DNA of 21,837 bases from Tannerella sp. (GTDB lineage: Bacteria > Bacteroidota > Bacteroidia > Bacteroidales > Tannerellaceae). The DNA is taken from positions 1-21,837 of the forward strand of contig JAITMT010000290.1 of the NCBI GenBank assembly GCA_031277235.1, given 5' to 3'. A model generated the notes under the pieces. The model searched no databases, was not told the DNA's origin, and worked only from the letters and a program-made list of their open reading frames with translations. Below, one piece after another: positions 1-7,487 of the stretch (position 1 is the stretch's first letter; each line of letters opens with the position of its first letter). The position numbers and the translations under genes were made by a program.

Positions 1-174
1 GAACTGTCTTACAACGAAATGTTTACGCAACTCGAAATCGCCATCCACCAATTTGCCAAACGTCAAATGACATGGTTCAGAGGGATGGAGCGCAGAGGCT
101 TCAAAATCAACTGGATAGATGCGACCTTGCCGATGAAGGAAAAAATTGGGGCTGTTTTGAAATATCTTTGGTGA
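1..174 (+). CDS. miaA: tRNA dimethylallyltransferase MiaA, C-terminal fragment
   Basis: The window opens inside an open frame of 57 codons ending in TGA at 172-174. The encoded tail contains QFAKRQMTWFRGMER, the signature of the MiaA C-terminal region (A-x-x-x-F-A-K-R-Q-x-T-W-F-R), followed by about 25 further residues. MiaA transfers a dimethylallyl group to N6 of A37 in tRNAs reading UNN codons, the first step of ms2i6A synthesis. The nucleotide-binding N-terminus and the start lie outside the window. No terminator is visible directly after the stop, but a hairpin 60 nt downstream may also limit read-through into the convergent oxidoreductase gene. Identification is confident although only the last fifth or so of the protein is present. 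Confidence 0.9.
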   Translation, partial: ELSYNEMFTQLEIAIHQFAKRQMTWFRGMERRGFKINWIDATLPMKEKIGAVLKYLW

Positions 175-232
175 AGTCGGCAATAAATCAGGATAATTAC
201 ATTAAAATGTGGCAGTTAGCCCGGAATACTAT

Positions 233-269
233 AAAAAAGGAAAGAAGACTTATCACAAGCCTCCTTTCC
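233..269 (-). terminator. Intrinsic terminator after the Gfo/Idh/MocA gene
   Basis: Read on the minus strand, 269-257 pairs with 251-239 around a 5-nt loop in a continuous 13-bp stem with two G-U pairs. A run of six T (238-233) follows. On the plus strand the two wobble positions become A-C mismatches, so the stem is much weaker there and no T run follows it. The structure therefore points to termination of the leftward transcript, about 90 nt after the oxidoreductase stop codon. Confidence 0.8.
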
Positions 270-358
270 AACCAAAACACTAATTTAATGAAAACTGAAT
301 TTTCTAAATATCCAATATTTGAATATTATTCATGTAAAATCATCATGAAAACAAAATG

Positions 359-1774
359 CTATATCTCATAATAACTTTCCCAGCCCGAACGCGGCGGTTC
401 GCCCACCAGCATGGCGTTGGCAAATTTATTATTGGTAATCTGCTTTGTTTGAGTATCAAACTCCAATTTCGTATTCAACCGCTGCGCCATCACGCCGAGA
501 CAGAATACCTGACTGAGCGGTCCCGCCACTTCAAACGGAGAGCGTGTTTTTTCCTTGCCCTGACAGGAGAGCAGGAAATTGGCGAAGTGGTTGGACGGCG
601 ATTTCGGCACATCGGGTAGTTTCGACGCCATTTCTTTCGCCTTTTCATCGGGAATGATGGATAGCGTGCTGCCGTGCGATCCACCCTTGAATGTCAATTC
701 CTTACTGTATATTTCCTTGCCCGGATTCAGTTTCAGCGGCTGTAACTTTCCGCCTGCAACGGGCGGAATATTCGGATCAATCTCCGAAACGCCGTAGCCC
801 TCAGGAACTTGCGGAATATTATCCAATCCGTCGTACCACGTTATATCCAGCGCAGGCATATTTTTACGCGCCGCAAAACGGAACTGCAACGTCGAAGATT
901 TCGGGTAGAAATAATCGTTGTGTTCCTTGAGTAACAGCGGATTAACCTCGTAAGGCAAACCAAGTTCCAGAAATTCGTGAACCGTGTCAATCAGATGCGC
1001 GCCCCAGTCGCCCAGCGCGCCCATGCCCAAATCATACCAGCAACGCCAGTTGCCGCGATGGTACTTGTCGTTGTATTCGTGATAGCGAACCGCCATGTTC
1101 CACGTATCCCAGTCAATTCCGGGCGGCATCGGGTCGGGGTCGGGATATTTGAAAATGCGTGAGTCCCACCCGTGCCAGCGGCGCTCCGAGTTCATGTGAG
1201 CCGTAACCGCCGTAACATCCTTGATGATATCCGCTTCCTTCCAAGCCTTGAACTGGAAATAATTGCCTTCCGAATGTCCCTGATTGCCCATTTGCGTAAC
1301 CACTTTGGGATATTTTTTAGCCGCCTGCATCATCAGTTCGCCTTCCTGAAACGTCCGACACATCGGTTTCTCCACATAAATGTGCTTTCCTTCCTTAATC
1401 GCATGAATCACAACGGGATAATGCGCAAAATCGGGAATGCCCGCACAAACGGCGTCAAACTGATTGCCCATCTTGTCAAACATTTCGCGAAAATCCTTGA
1501 ACAGTCTGGCTTTCGGATATTTAGCCATAATCTCCTGCGTATGAGGCGCTCCCATATCTATATCACACAAAGCCACCACATTAGCCAGCCCCGTTTTTTC
1601 AAATTCCTTGATAATCTCGTTCCCGCGAAAACCAATGCCCACGCAAGCGAGATTGACTTTTCCGTTCGCACCGATAATCTGTTTATAACTTGCCGCATTG
1701 AGTTTTATGCTGCCCATCGCCAGCCCTGCCGAAGCCATAGCCGCACTTTTTAAGAAATTCCTCCGTGTCGTCAT
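359..1774 (-). CDS. Tat-type Gfo/Idh/MocA family oxidoreductase
   Basis: A 471-residue protein starting at ATG 1774, chosen because it opens with MTTRRNFLKSAAMASAGLAM, a twin-arginine signal, and because the longer frame (TTG at 1819) runs through the promoter box. A Rossmann nucleotide-binding motif (VGIGFRG, about residues 45-51) follows. Next come the family E-K-P motif in HIYVEKPM (lysine about 136) and the C-terminal domain with GDWGAHLIDT (about 255-264), where the histidine is in the usual catalytic region. The family uses NAD(P) to oxidise or epimerise sugars and related polyols. Secreted Bacteroidota members commonly act on glycans, and some glycosidases share this fold. The substrate cannot be read from sequence. 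It is a single-gene unit with its own promoter (1804-1834) and terminator (233-269). Confidence 0.88.
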   Translation of the reverse strand: MTTRRNFLKSAAMASAGLAMGSIKLNAASYKQIIGANGKVNLACVGIGFRGNEIIKEFEKTGLANVVALCDIDMGAPHTQEIMAKYPKARLFKDFREMFDKMGNQFDAVCAGIPDFAHYPVVIHAIKEGKHIYVEKPMCRTFQEGELMMQAAKKYPKVVTQMGNQGHSEGNYFQFKAWKEADIIKDVTAVTAHMNSERRWHGWDSRIFKYPDPDPMPPGIDWDTWNMAVRYHEYNDKYHRGNWRCWYDLGMGALGDWGAHLIDTVHEFLELGLPYEVNPLLLKEHNDYFYPKSSTLQFRFAARKNMPALDITWYDGLDNIPQVPEGYGVSEIDPNIPPVAGGKLQPLKLNPGKEIYSKELTFKGGSHGSTLSIIPDEKAKEMASKLPDVPKSPSNHFANFLLSCQGKEKTRSPFEVAGPLSQVFCLGVMAQRLNTKLEFDTQTKQITNNKFANAMLVGEPPRSGWESYYEI

Positions 1775-1803
1775 TTTTTTTGAATTAAGATTTATTTTCG
1801 CTG

Positions 1804-1834
1804 CAAATGTATAAAACAAATTTGAAACAACAAA
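1804..1834 (-). promoter_or_regulatory. Promoter of the Gfo/Idh/MocA gene
   Basis: On the minus strand TACATTTG (1811-1804) matches the Bacteroidota -7 box TAnnTTTG. A TTTG (1834-1831) lies 19 nt upstream as the -33 element. The box ends 29 nt before the ATG. Confidence 0.65.
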
Positions 1835-1908
1835 AAGATTTACATTTTTTTATTTGTGGATATGAAAAATCAGCACAAAAATATCATCTTTTCCCCAATT
1901 AAATTAAA

Positions 1909-3330
1909 TCATAAATCCTTCAAAAGCGTCTCATTATTAGAGAAATACATATCCTTGCGAGTTTTCAGCAGGGCAAGCCATGCCTGATTGTATCTGTCGT
2001 CTATATCCACGTAAAAATTTTCCGAGCCATACCCGTCTATTTTTTCGAGCAAGTAACTGACACTGATTCGGTTAATATCCAGCGCGGGCTGATAGCAAAT
2101 CACATTTTCGTCTTCGAGATCATGCGTTTCGGAAATGATGTTCAACTCCTGCAGCAGGTATAAAATGTCGGTTGTCAGGCGGATGGGAATTTGCGTTTCG
2201 TTGGAAAGTTCGTCTGCCGTAAGCGGTTTCTCCTCATTTTCAAACCGTTTGGAGATGATTGACATGACGAGCAAAGTCAGAAAATCCTTGTAGCGGCGGC
2301 TGACGTTTTTGCTGTCGCGCTCAAAACTGAATTTCTCGACATTTTGCGAAGCGTAGGCTATTTCCGCGCCGAAAAGTATCATAATCCACGACAGTTGCAG
2401 CCACAGAAACATCAACGGCAACGCCGCAAAACTGCCGTAAATGGCATTGTAGCGGCTGACCCAGATTACGCCGCTAATATACAGATACTGAAATACTTGA
2501 AGCGCCAGACCAACCACAAATCCAGCCGCCAGGGCATTGAGAAACCGGACTTTCGTGTTTGGCGCAATCATGTAAAGAGCCGTGAAAAAAAGGATGATAA
2601 TCACGTAAGGCGCCAGACGCAGAAAAAAATCCGCGACAGGCGTCAGAAACACATATTCCTGCATAAATGTGTTGCTGAGCGTCGAAATGAACAGCGACAA
2701 ACCGCTCGAAACCGTTATCAGGGCGGGCAGTATGATAAACATTGCCATATAGCCGGTTACTTTCCGTTTCAGCGACCGCTGCTGCTTGACTTGCCAGATT
2801 TCGTTGAACGTAATTTCTATCGTCGAAATCAGATTGAAAACCGTGTAAAAAAGAAACAGCAAGCCGAAACCGATGAATATGCCGCTCTGCGACAGCGTCA
2901 AGTAGTTCTCGACAAACTCGAACACTTTTCCCAACTCTTCCGTATGCCCTGAAAAATAAGAGTAAAGGCTCGCGCGCACCGTATCCTGCATCCCGAATCC
3001 CGTGGCAACGCCGACGATAACGGCGAGTAGCGGAACAATGGACAGTATCGTGCTGTAAGTCAGCGCCGAAGCCCGCGTATCAATCTCGTCCCGCTTAAAG
3101 CCCCGAACGGCAAGGATAACCGTCTTTGTAACATGGATATACGTGCTTTTCAACCCCGTCAATTCGCTGCCGTTCAGGCGCCAAATGTCATAGGTTACAA
3201 ACCGGATGAACCATGTAATCCATTCGCTTATCCTGACAAAAATATTTTTTTCGCCGAAGAAAAAATTTTTAAAAGACGAAAAGCCATTTGTTGCACTTTT
3301 GTCTTTGTTCGCTTTGTTTTTTTCTGTCAT
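1909..3330 (-). CDS. YihY/BrkB-family inner-membrane protein with C-terminal winged-helix-like domain
   Basis: A 473-residue protein from ATG 3330. The frame stays open for another 30 codons upstream, but those codons lie in rnpB, so this ATG is the sensible start. The family core is visible: the amphipathic entry segment DTRASALTYSTILSIVPLLA (about 84-103), then roughly six hydrophobic spans (about 88-112, 150-170, 193-217, 237-257, 266-290, 302-327). After the membrane part comes a soluble tail (about 340-473) with KPLTADELSNETQIPIRL, which looks like a small helix-turn-helix fold seen in longer family members. The family was once labelled ribonuclease BN, but that activity belongs to the unrelated RNase Z; the true function is unknown. 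It starts 28 nt after rnpB, so it may be read from the rnpB promoter. Confidence 0.85.
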   Translation of the reverse strand: MTEKNKANKDKSATNGFSSFKNFFFGEKNIFVRISEWITWFIRFVTYDIWRLNGSELTGLKSTYIHVTKTVILAVRGFKRDEIDTRASALTYSTILSIVPLLAVIVGVATGFGMQDTVRASLYSYFSGHTEELGKVFEFVENYLTLSQSGIFIGFGLLFLFYTVFNLISTIEITFNEIWQVKQQRSLKRKVTGYMAMFIILPALITVSSGLSLFISTLSNTFMQEYVFLTPVADFFLRLAPYVIIILFFTALYMIAPNTKVRFLNALAAGFVVGLALQVFQYLYISGVIWVSRYNAIYGSFAALPLMFLWLQLSWIMILFGAEIAYASQNVEKFSFERDSKNVSRRYKDFLTLLVMSIISKRFENEEKPLTADELSNETQIPIRLTTDILYLLQELNIISETHDLEDENVICYQPALDINRISVSYLLEKIDGYGSENFYVDIDDRYNQAWLALLKTRKDMYFSNNETLLKDL

Positions 3331-3358
3331 AATCCGTTTATATTCAACAAAAAAAATT

Positions 3359-3731
3359 GGCAGCCTACCTGTAAGCCGGGTTCTGTCCACCACGCCCTGC
3401 GGCGCTGATGCGTCTGTCATTTATCTGGATTTGCCGTCGCCGACAAATTCCGTTTTTTAGCAGTCCACCCTCCGACATCGAGCGAGCCACTCTACATACG
3501 CCGGTTTATTTGACCTTACAACCCACGAGACGTACTGACCTCCCGGATTCCGCCGGAAGCGGTGAGCCTTTACCTCGCCTTTTCACCCTTGCAGCCTTGC
3601 GGCGTGCGGTTATTTTCTGTTACGCTACTTTGCCCTCGCGAACAACTTCCCGTTAGGAAGCGTGGCGCTCTGCGTTGCCCGGACTTTCCTCCCGTTTTCT
3701 TTCACACGAGCGACAGACCGGTCTGCTGCCG
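3359..3731 (-). ncRNA. rnpB: RNase P RNA (class A)
   Basis: On the minus strand the region carries the diagnostic P4-side sequence GAGGAAAGTCCGGGC (3691-3677) near its 5' end. The conserved 3' sequence AGAACCCGGCTTAC (3384-3371) is also present. The ends pair as helix P1: GGCAGC at 3730-3725 with GCTGCC at 3364-3359. The molecule is about 373 nt, the normal size for a bacterial class A RNA. RNase P RNA is the catalytic subunit that trims the 5' leader from precursor tRNAs, with the RnpA protein as cofactor. The 3' end is followed by AATTTTTTTTG (minus strand), a T run that could end transcription in part. Short open frames on both strands here are not genes. The exact 5' end is inferred from the promoter position. 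Confidence 0.97.
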
Positions 3732-3736
3732 ACGGA

Positions 3737-3767
3737 CAAAAGTAAGCGAAATAACGCAAAAAACAAA
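3737..3767 (-). promoter_or_regulatory. rnpB promoter
   Basis: On the minus strand TACTTTTG (3744-3737) fits the -7 consensus, and a TTTG (3767-3764) sits 19 nt upstream. The predicted start falls 5-7 nt beyond the -7 box, which coincides with the 5' strand of helix P1. Confidence 0.75.
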
Positions 3768-3877
3768 AAAATGGTGGAAAATTCGGAAAATTTCGATTTT
3801 GGAGTGAAATCAATTGCTGCCGTTCAGTAGTGTTTGAACGTTTTGAAAAGACGGATTTCCGTAGGAGTATCTCCCTG

Positions 3878-4696
3878 TTATTCAGGATTTTTCAACTCAT
3901 CCAGTTTTGCTTTTGCACGATTTTCCATATCTTCCCGAAGTTTATCCGGAAATTCTTTGGGAATAGTGATGCGAACGGAATCCCGCCCGGAACTGCTCTT
4001 TACGTAATAAGTGGTATCACCTTTTGAAAGGCGTTCATCCATTTGCGCTCTAACATTTGATTCAATCCCCTGCCGCACAGCATCAAGCATCGTTTTAGGG
4101 ACGGATAGCAACATGGAATCTTTTCCGGAACTGCTCTTTACGTAATAAGCGGTATCGCCCGTCAGTTTGCAATTTACCCACTCCTGACCGTTCCAGGGCG
4201 ATTTGGGAAACTGTTTGATAAATTCATCCTTAACTTCCGTTGAATCATATACTTGCTCGACTTTATGCCTGTTATTCGTATTTAACCAGATAACTGTTCC
4301 CGCATTGTTCACTTTTCCCTTGACGACTTCAAACAGCAAGTTTTGAGGCAGGGTATAAATTGTAGAAAATGCCGAATCAATAGCCGTTTTCTTGAGAAAC
4401 AGTTCGCTGATACTGTATCTGCCTTCCTGAATTTGGTTGGTGTAGAACAAACCGTTTTTTCCGGAAGTTGCTTTGACGGTTGCCTGCGTCGCTTCGTTTT
4501 TTATGGAAATTTCCACTCCGAATTCAATGGTTCCATTGAATGAAATTCCATTTCGCTGAGCCGGATTTCCGCTACCTATATACATTATTTTCCCCACAAA
4601 CAGGGTCGGATTCTTTTCCGTAGCCTTGGGAACCGATGAACAACCCAGTACGAACAGCAATGCTGATTTCATGAGAATAGAAGATAACCGTTTCAT
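3878..4696 (-). CDS. Putative lipoprotein with carboxypeptidase-regulatory-like domain and duplicated C-terminal module
   Basis: A 272-residue protein that I do not recognise as a named family. The N-terminus is a lipoprotein signal: hydrophobic segment then FVLGCSS, with the probable lipidated cysteine at about residue 19. A second Met at residue 9 is a possible alternative start. Residues about 60-100 (VEISIKNEATQATVKATSGK and what follows) resemble a carboxypeptidase regulatory-like beta domain, a fold common in Bacteroidota surface proteins. The last 93 residues are two tandem copies of a 46-residue unit, beginning GDTAYYVKSSSGKDS (about 180) and GDTTYYVKSSSGRDS (about 226). Each has a short beta part and then a charged helix. 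It has its own promoter and points away from ftsY. Export to the inner or outer membrane is inferred; function is unknown. Confidence 0.75.
   Translation of the reverse strand: MKRLSSILMKSALLFVLGCSSVPKATEKNPTLFVGKIMYIGSGNPAQRNGISFNGTIEFGVEISIKNEATQATVKATSGKNGLFYTNQIQEGRYSISELFLKKTAIDSAFSTIYTLPQNLLFEVVKGKVNNAGTVIWLNTNNRHKVEQVYDSTEVKDEFIKQFPKSPWNGQEWVNCKLTGDTAYYVKSSSGKDSMLLSVPKTMLDAVRQGIESNVRAQMDERLSKGDTTYYVKSSSGRDSVRITIPKEFPDKLREDMENRAKAKLDELKNPE
3987..4149 (-). repeat. Intragenic tandem duplication in the lipoprotein gene
   Basis: A 25-base stretch (3987-4011) recurs without a mismatch at 4125-4149, offset by 138 bases, which is exactly 46 codons. It encodes the YYVKSSSG core of both C-terminal units. 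Outside this core the two units have diverged strongly. Confidence 0.9.
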
Positions 4697-4719
4697 AGTT
4701 TTAACCGTTTTGTTTGAGG

Positions 4720-4748
4720 CAAAGATATTTATAATTTTTCACATTCAA
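4720..4748 (-). promoter_or_regulatory. Promoter of the lipoprotein gene
   Basis: On the minus strand TATCTTTG (4727-4720) with TTG (4748-4746) 18 nt upstream; the box ends 23 nt before the ATG. It is back to back with the ftsY promoter, the two -33 elements being about 30 bp apart. Confidence 0.75.
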
Positions 4749-4778
4749 TAATATTTTTTCATTTTTTTTCAAAAAACA

Positions 4779-4807
4779 TTGAAATCGGGAAAAATTTTGT
4801 ATCTTTG
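4779..4807 (+). promoter_or_regulatory. Promoter of ftsY-rimO
   Basis: TTG at 4779-4781 and TATCTTTG at 4800-4807 are separated by 18 nt. The ATG follows 24 nt after the -7 box, with an A-rich leader and no Shine-Dalgarno motif. Confidence 0.8.
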
Positions 4808-4831
4808 CACCCTACTGTGTAAAAGAAAAAA

Positions 4832-5785
4832 ATGGGAATATTCGGTTTTTTTAACAAGGAGAAAAAAGATACGCTGGATAAGGGGCTTTCAAAGACAAAG
4901 GAAAGCGTCTTTTCCAAGATTACGCATGCCGTGATGGGCAAGAGCAAGGTTGACGAGGCGGTACTCGACAACCTGGAAGAAGTGTTGATTACGTCGGACG
5001 TCGGCGTGGAAACGACGCTCAAAATTATCCGCCGGATCGAGAAGCGCGCTGCTGCCGACAAGTACGTTACCACCGCCGAACTGACCACGCTTTTGCGCGA
5101 AGAAATTGCCGCGCTGCTGACGGAAAACAACTCCGACGATGCCGACGATTTCGTCGTGCCCGTAGAAAAAAGACCTTATGTGATTATGGTTGTGGGAGTT
5201 AACGGGGTGGGGAAGACGACCACCATCGGTAAACTCGCCTATCATTTCAAGAAAAACGGTTTGAAGGTCTATCTCGGCGCTGCGGACACGTTTCGCGCTG
5301 CTGCCGTGGAGCAACTGATGGCTTGGGGCGACAGGGTCGGCGTTCCGGTCGTCAAGCAGAAAATGGGTTCCGACCCCGCCTCCGTGGCGTTCGACACGCT
5401 CAATTCTGCCAAGGCAAACAAGGCGGATGTTGTCATTATTGACACTGCCGGACGGTTGCACAACAAGATTCATCTGATGAACGAATTGACGAAAATCAAA
5501 AACGTGATGCAAAAGGTAATTCCCAATGCGCCGCATGAAATAGTGCTGGTACTGGACGGTTCAACCGGTCAGAATGCCTTTGAACAGGCGAAACAGTTTA
5601 CGGCTGCAACCGAAGTCAATGCGCTGGCAATCACGAAATTGGACGGAACGGCAAAAGGAGGCGTCGTGATAGGAATCTCCGACCAGTTCAAAATACCCGT
5701 CAAATACATCGGTCTGGGCGAGCGGGCGGAAGATTTGCAGGTTTTCAACCGGAAAGAATTTGTAAATTCGCTGTTTGGTGAATGA
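4832..5785 (+). CDS. ftsY: Signal recognition particle receptor FtsY
   Basis: A 317-residue SRP-family GTPase. It docks the SRP-ribosome complex at the inner membrane and hands nascent membrane proteins to the Sec translocon. Residues about 1-95 form the helical N domain. The G domain shows GVNGVGKTT (122-130, P loop), DTFRAAA (152-158), DTAGR (204-208) and TKLDG (268-272), then the closing GLGERAEDLQ. It lacks the long acidic A domain of the enterobacterial protein, which is usual for the shorter bacterial versions; a short amphipathic start (MGIFGFF) may contact the membrane. It overlaps rimO by 4 nt (ATGA), so translation is probably coupled. In many Bacteroidales the small genes rpmB and rpmG lie just upstream; here that place is taken by the divergent lipoprotein gene. 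Confidence 0.97.
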   Translation: MGIFGFFNKEKKDTLDKGLSKTKESVFSKITHAVMGKSKVDEAVLDNLEEVLITSDVGVETTLKIIRRIEKRAAADKYVTTAELTTLLREEIAALLTENNSDDADDFVVPVEKRPYVIMVVGVNGVGKTTTIGKLAYHFKKNGLKVYLGAADTFRAAAVEQLMAWGDRVGVPVVKQKMGSDPASVAFDTLNSAKANKADVVIIDTAGRLHNKIHLMNELTKIKNVMQKVIPNAPHEIVLVLDGSTGQNAFEQAKQFTAATEVNALAITKLDGTAKGGVVIGISDQFKIPVKYIGLGERAEDLQVFNRKEFVNSLFGE

Positions 5786-7077
5786 GAAAGCATAAAATTG
5801 ACATTATCACGCTCGGCTGTTCCAAAAATCTGGTTGATTCCGAATTATTGATGAAACAGTTTGAAGTAAACGGATTTACGGTGGCGCACGATCCCGGAAA
5901 AGTGAACGGCGAAATCGTCATCGTCAATACCTGCGGTTTCATCGGAGCGGCGCAGGAAGAGTCCGTGAACACGATTCTCGAACTCGAACAGGCGAAAAAT
6001 ACCGGACGAATTGGGAAACTGTTCGTGATGGGCTGCCTCTCGGAGCGGTTTGCCGAAGACTTGAAGACTGAAATTCAAGGCGTTGACAAATTCTACGGAA
6101 AATTCAACTGGAAAGAAATACTCAAGGATGTCGGAAAAGCATACCGCGATGATTTGGCAAACGAGCGAAGGCTTTCAACACCAAGCCATTATGCATATTT
6201 GAAAATATCCGAAGGCTGCAATCGAAAATGTTCGTACTGCTCCATTCCCCTCATGACGGGAAAACACCATTCCCGCCCGATGGAAGAAATCGTTGCCGAA
6301 GCGCGATCGCTGGCGAAAAACGGAGTGAAGGAACTGCAAGTAATAGCGCAGGATTTGACCTATTACGGCAGGGATTTTTACAAACGGGCGGCGCTCCCCG
6401 AACTCGTCGAACGGCTTTCCGACGTCAAGGGAATCGAATGGATTCGGTTACACTATGCGTATCCCGCTGATTTTCCGATGGATTTGCTGCGTGTGATGCG
6501 CGAAAGGGACAATGTCTGCAACTATCTCGACATCGCCTTGCAGCACATCAGCGACCGGATGTTGAAGCGGATGAGGCGACATATCACGAAAGCCGAAACG
6601 CAAAAATTGATGGCGGAAATCAGGGAAGAAGCGCCCGGAATCAATCTGCGGACGACTTTTCTGGTCGGTCATCCGGGCGAGACGGACGACGATTTTGAAG
6701 AATTGAAAACGTTTGTCCGGGAAACGAAATTTGAGCGGATGGGCGCTTTTGCATACAGCCACGAAACCGGCGTCTATTCGTATCTTCATTACAGGGACGA
6801 TGTTCCCGAAGCCGTCAAGCAGGAAAGACTGGACGAATTGATGCTGATTCAGCAGGAAATTGCCGCCGAAAAAAATGAATTACTGGTCGGAAAAATTCTC
6901 AAAACAATCATTGATCGAAAAGAAGGCGATTTTTATGTCGGAAGAACGGAATTTGATTCGCCCGAAGTTGATCCGGAAGTATTGATTAATAGTGATATAC
7001 CGTTAAAAACCGGAAAGTTTTACAGGGTAAAAATTGAAAAATCCGCCCCCTTTGAATTGTATGGAAAAACGGTGTAA
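5782..7077 (+). CDS. rimO: Ribosomal protein S12 methylthiotransferase RimO
   Basis: A 431-residue radical SAM enzyme that adds a methylthio group to the conserved aspartate of ribosomal protein S12. The N-terminal methylthiotransferase domain begins DIITLGCSKNLVDSE, with the three auxiliary cluster cysteines at about 13, 51 (NTCGF) and 85 (MGCLSERF). The radical SAM cluster motif is CNRKCSYC (146-153), followed by SIPLMTGKHHSRP. A TRAM domain closes the protein (about 371-431). LGCSKNLVDSE separates RimO from the tRNA enzyme MiaB. Length is normal for the family. It is the second gene of a two-gene unit with ftsY; no clear terminator follows, and a new promoter starts 65 nt downstream. Confidence 0.96.
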   Translation: MRKHKIDIITLGCSKNLVDSELLMKQFEVNGFTVAHDPGKVNGEIVIVNTCGFIGAAQEESVNTILELEQAKNTGRIGKLFVMGCLSERFAEDLKTEIQGVDKFYGKFNWKEILKDVGKAYRDDLANERRLSTPSHYAYLKISEGCNRKCSYCSIPLMTGKHHSRPMEEIVAEARSLAKNGVKELQVIAQDLTYYGRDFYKRAALPELVERLSDVKGIEWIRLHYAYPADFPMDLLRVMRERDNVCNYLDIALQHISDRMLKRMRRHITKAETQKLMAEIREEAPGINLRTTFLVGHPGETDDDFEELKTFVRETKFERMGAFAYSHETGVYSYLHYRDDVPEAVKQERLDELMLIQQEIAAEKNELLVGKILKTIIDRKEGDFYVGRTEFDSPEVDPEVLINSDIPLKTGKFYRVKIEKSAPFELYGKTV

Positions 7078-7118
7078 TTGTTAAAAAAAGAGCGAAAAAG
7101 AAAAAAAAATTGTTTTTT

Positions 7119-7150
7119 TTGCATTAATTAAAAAATTTTGATTACTTTTG
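7119..7150 (+). promoter_or_regulatory. Promoter of the HU / HU-LysM pair
   Basis: TTG at 7119-7121 and TACTTTTG at 7143-7150 with a 21-nt spacer, inside a very A/T-rich stretch. The leader to the ATG is about 40 nt. Confidence 0.75.
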
Positions 7151-7196
7151 CCACGAATTAACGAAGCAACTGCTCTACGTAACTCTTATTGTAAAA

Positions 7197-7487
7197 ATGA
7201 AGGATGTCGAATTAGTAACAGCACTGTCTGCACAAACAAACCTTTCCCCGAGAGAGGTAATTGACGTATTATCAGCCTTTTATAAGTTGATGGGCGACGT
7301 TATTACGAATGGCGGAAGCATCAATATCAACGGTCTCGGACAATTTGAAGCAAAGAAAAAAGGCGAAAGAATATCCGTAAATCCCACCAATGGGAAGCGA
7401 TACCTGATTCCCCCAAAACTAACGCCGGTTTATAAACCTGCTCCATACTGGAGAAGTTATTTGAAAAAATTGGATAATAATGAATGA
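7197..7487 (+). CDS. HU-family DNA-binding protein
   Basis: A 96-residue protein with the HU/IHF fold. It has an N-terminal helical pair (MKDVELVTALSAQTNLSPRE, then helix 2), the turn GGSININGLGQFEAKKK leading into the beta sheet, and an arm region with NPTNGKRYLIPPK, where the proline needed for DNA intercalation sits in or near the arm. HU-type proteins bend and compact DNA without strong sequence preference. It is a divergent copy rather than a housekeeping HU, with a C-terminal extension (PVYKPAPYWRSYLKKLDNNE) replacing the usual last helix. It overlaps the next gene, which has a related HU domain, by 8 nt; the two could form a heterodimer (inference). Confidence 0.88.
   Translation: MKDVELVTALSAQTNLSPREVIDVLSAFYKLMGDVITNGGSININGLGQFEAKKKGERISVNPTNGKRYLIPPKLTPVYKPAPYWRSYLKKLDNNE

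Noticed and set aside
72..371. 99-codon frame starting inside miaA
   Set aside because: It overlaps the true miaA end in another frame and runs through the terminator hairpin of the opposite gene. There is no promoter or conserved feature.
2344..2952. 202-codon plus-strand frame opposite the YihY gene
   Set aside because: The composition is Arg/Gln/Asn-rich as expected from antisense of a membrane protein, and no start signals are seen.
1909..3330. Naming the YihY protein ribonuclease BN because it lies next to rnpB
   Set aside because: The old RNase BN label for this family was an error; the activity belongs to a different protein. No nuclease motif is seen.
3331..3420. 30-codon N-terminal extension of the YihY protein
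   Set aside because: These codons are rnpB sequence, and the translation begins with residues never seen in the family. ATG 3330 gives a normal protein.
3408..3813. Several small open frames on both strands over 3408-3813
   Set aside because: The region is the RNase P RNA gene and its promoter; base conservation is explained by the RNA.
3821..3877. Small palindromes (CGTTCA/TGAACG, ACGGA/TCCGT) as a terminator for the lipoprotein gene
   Set aside because: The stems are only 5-6 bp, one loop is too tight, and no good T run follows on the minus strand.
4889..5536. 215-codon minus-strand frame opposite ftsY
   Set aside because: It is a shadow of the conserved GTPase gene and shows no motif of its own.
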